Shown here piece after piece: positions 63,085 through 64,000 of a stretch of 64,000 bases of DNA; position 1 is the stretch's first letter, and every line of letters starts with the position of its first letter. The notes beneath the pieces are model-generated. The model made no database searches. It saw only the letters and a list, made by a program, of their open reading frames with translations, and was not told the DNA's origin. The DNA lies in contig NZ_CP028324.1 in assembly GCF_003028855.1 (NCBI RefSeq), positions 4,278,001-4,342,000 on the forward strand. Reading direction: 5' to 3'. The translations under genes and the position numbers were made by a program. The stretch is from Pseudoduganella armeniaca. GTDB lineage: Bacteria; Pseudomonadota; Gammaproteobacteria; Burkholderiales; Burkholderiaceae_D.

Positions 63085-64000
63085 TCAATCCTTGCCCAGC
63101 ACGCCGTCGCGGCGGCGCCAGATGCCCTGCGGATTCCCGTCGCGCAGCGCCTCCGGCAGCAGGCGCTGCGGCAGGTTCTGGTAGCACACGGGGCGCAGGA
63201 AGCGGTGGATCGCCGCCGTGCCCACCGAGGTGCTGCGCCCGTCCGCCGTGGCCGGGAACGGCCCGCCGTGTACCATCGCCGTCGACACTTCGACGCCGGT
63301 CGGGAAGCCGTTGGCCAGGATGCGGCCGACCTTGCGCTCCAGCGCCGGCAGCAGCAACTGGGCCGCCTCGATGTCGCTCTCTTCCAGCTGCAGCGTGGCC
63401 GTCAGCTGGCCTTCCAGGTGTTCGATCACGGCGCGCATCTCCGCCACGTCCTGGCAGGCCACCAGCAGCGAGGCCGGGCCGAACACCTCACCGTGCAGCG
63501 CCTGCTCCGTCAGGAACGAGGCGGCCGTGGTGACGAACAGTGCCGGCGCACCGCGGCCTTCTTCCTGCGCGGCCAGGGTCAGCGTCTTGACGCAGCCCTG
63601 CGCGGCCAGCGTCTGCACGCCGTCCTGGTAGCTGCCGGCGATGCCGGGGGTCAGCATCGGCGCGCCCGGCACGCTTTCCAGCGCGGCGGCGGCGGTCTTG
63701 GCAAAGGCGTCGAAGTCGGGACCGGCGATGCCCAGCACCAGGCCGGGATTGGTGCAGAACTGGCCCACGCCCATCGTCAGCGACTGGGCGAAGCCTTGCG
63801 CGATCTGCTCGCCGCGCGCGGCCAGCGCGCCCGGCAGCAGGAACACGGGATTGATGCTGCTCATTTCCGCGTAGACGGGAATCGGCTGCGGGCGGTTGGC
63901 CGCGACGGCCATCAGCGCCGTGCCGCCGCCACGGGAACCCGTGAAGCCGACCGCCTGGATGGCCGGATGGGCCACCAGGCCCTGGCCGATATGGCGGCCG
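63085..64000 (-). CDS. Alpha-ketoglutaric semialdehyde dehydrogenase (5' end outside window)
   Basis: The frame is open to the window edge: RHIGQGLVAHPAIQAVGFTG continues upstream of the first internal ATG, so the N terminus is missing. The visible 305 residues carry AVGFTGSRGGGTALM, the Glu-bearing VYAEMSSINPVFLLPGALA, the catalytic Cys in GVGQFCTNPGLVLG and EVFGPASLLVAC. This is the aldehyde-dehydrogenase subfamily that oxidises 2-oxoglutarate semialdehyde, last step of non-phosphorylative pentose oxidation. Confidence 0.9.
   Translation of the reverse strand, partial: GRHIGQGLVAHPAIQAVGFTGSRGGGTALMAVAANRPQPIPVYAEMSSINPVFLLPGALAARGEQIAQGFAQSLTMGVGQFCTNPGLVLGIAGPDFDAFAKTAAAALESVPGAPMLTPGIAGSYQDGVQTLAAQGCVKTLTLAAQEEGRGAPALFVTTAASFLTEQALHGEVFGPASLLVACQDVAEMRAVIEHLEGQLTATLQLEESDIEAAQLLLPALERKVGRILANGFPTGVEVSTAMVHGGPFPATADGRSTSVGTAAIHRFLRPVCYQNLPQRLLPEALRDGNPQGIWRRRDGVLGKD

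Overview
The window is high-GC DNA with the gene content expected of a soil or rhizosphere betaproteobacterium of the Oxalobacteraceae (Massilia/Duganella/Pseudoduganella type). The basis is codon use, a PEP-CTERM protein, a CheV protein, Rhs toxins and a large non-phosphorylative L-arabinose/arabinan locus. The genus is inferred from gene content, not from a marker gene.

Layout. 1-3329: end of a solute-binding protein plus livHMGF, a branched-chain-amino-acid-type ABC importer with tightly overlapping genes. 3500-18227 (all minus strand): a polymorphic-toxin region. One intact 1482-residue Rhs protein (13779-18227) is followed downstream by a string of partly decayed Rhs tips, each with a different C-terminal toxin and usually an intact small immunity-type gene (SMI1/KNR4, VOC fold, DUF6881, DUF596-like, several unnamed). 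Between tips lie short scraps of the Rhs N-terminal coding region, the scars expected if new tips displaced old ones by recombination. 18295-27603: housekeeping and regulatory genes (AraC, MarR, glutamine-amidotransferase-like hydrolase, YbdK-type ligase, antiporter, S-formylglutathione hydrolase, DJ-1/PfpI, CheV). 27821-27896: tRNA-Gly(GCC) with a terminator. 28097-30917: a PEP-CTERM protein, an AT-rich orphan gene and a decayed RTX fragment. 31129-34962: a Na+/H+ antiporter, LytS-like kinase, LytTR regulator and ArfB, all with overlapping ends. 35066-46858: acyltransferase, GAF/GGDEF protein, penicillin-acylase-family protein, GAF protein, PPOX protein, GST, FKBP, PAS kinase, phytase-like lipoprotein and DUF3422 protein.

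46877-64000 (all minus strand) is an arabinan/L-arabinose utilisation locus. It holds a LysR regulator, a YtfQRT-YjfF-type furanose importer, three GH43 enzymes, a GH127 beta-L-arabinofuranosidase (frameshifted), a GH51 alpha-L-arabinofuranosidase, a GH97 enzyme, an SDR sugar dehydrogenase and an alpha-ketoglutaric semialdehyde dehydrogenase cut by the window edge. Together they would debranch and cut arabinan, import the furanose sugar and oxidise it towards 2-oxoglutarate.

Two families of intergenic inverted repeats are scattered through the window. One has 19-nt arms that differ between copies but still pair, around a shared GGTCGGAGACC loop. The other has GTGTCCCA/TGGGACAC arms around a GTCAGTCACC core. 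Several copies sit between convergent genes, and some supply stop codons or C-terminal tails. Single-base frameshifts occur in the Rhs relics, the PAS kinase and GH127; real decay and assembly error cannot be told apart from the sequence alone.
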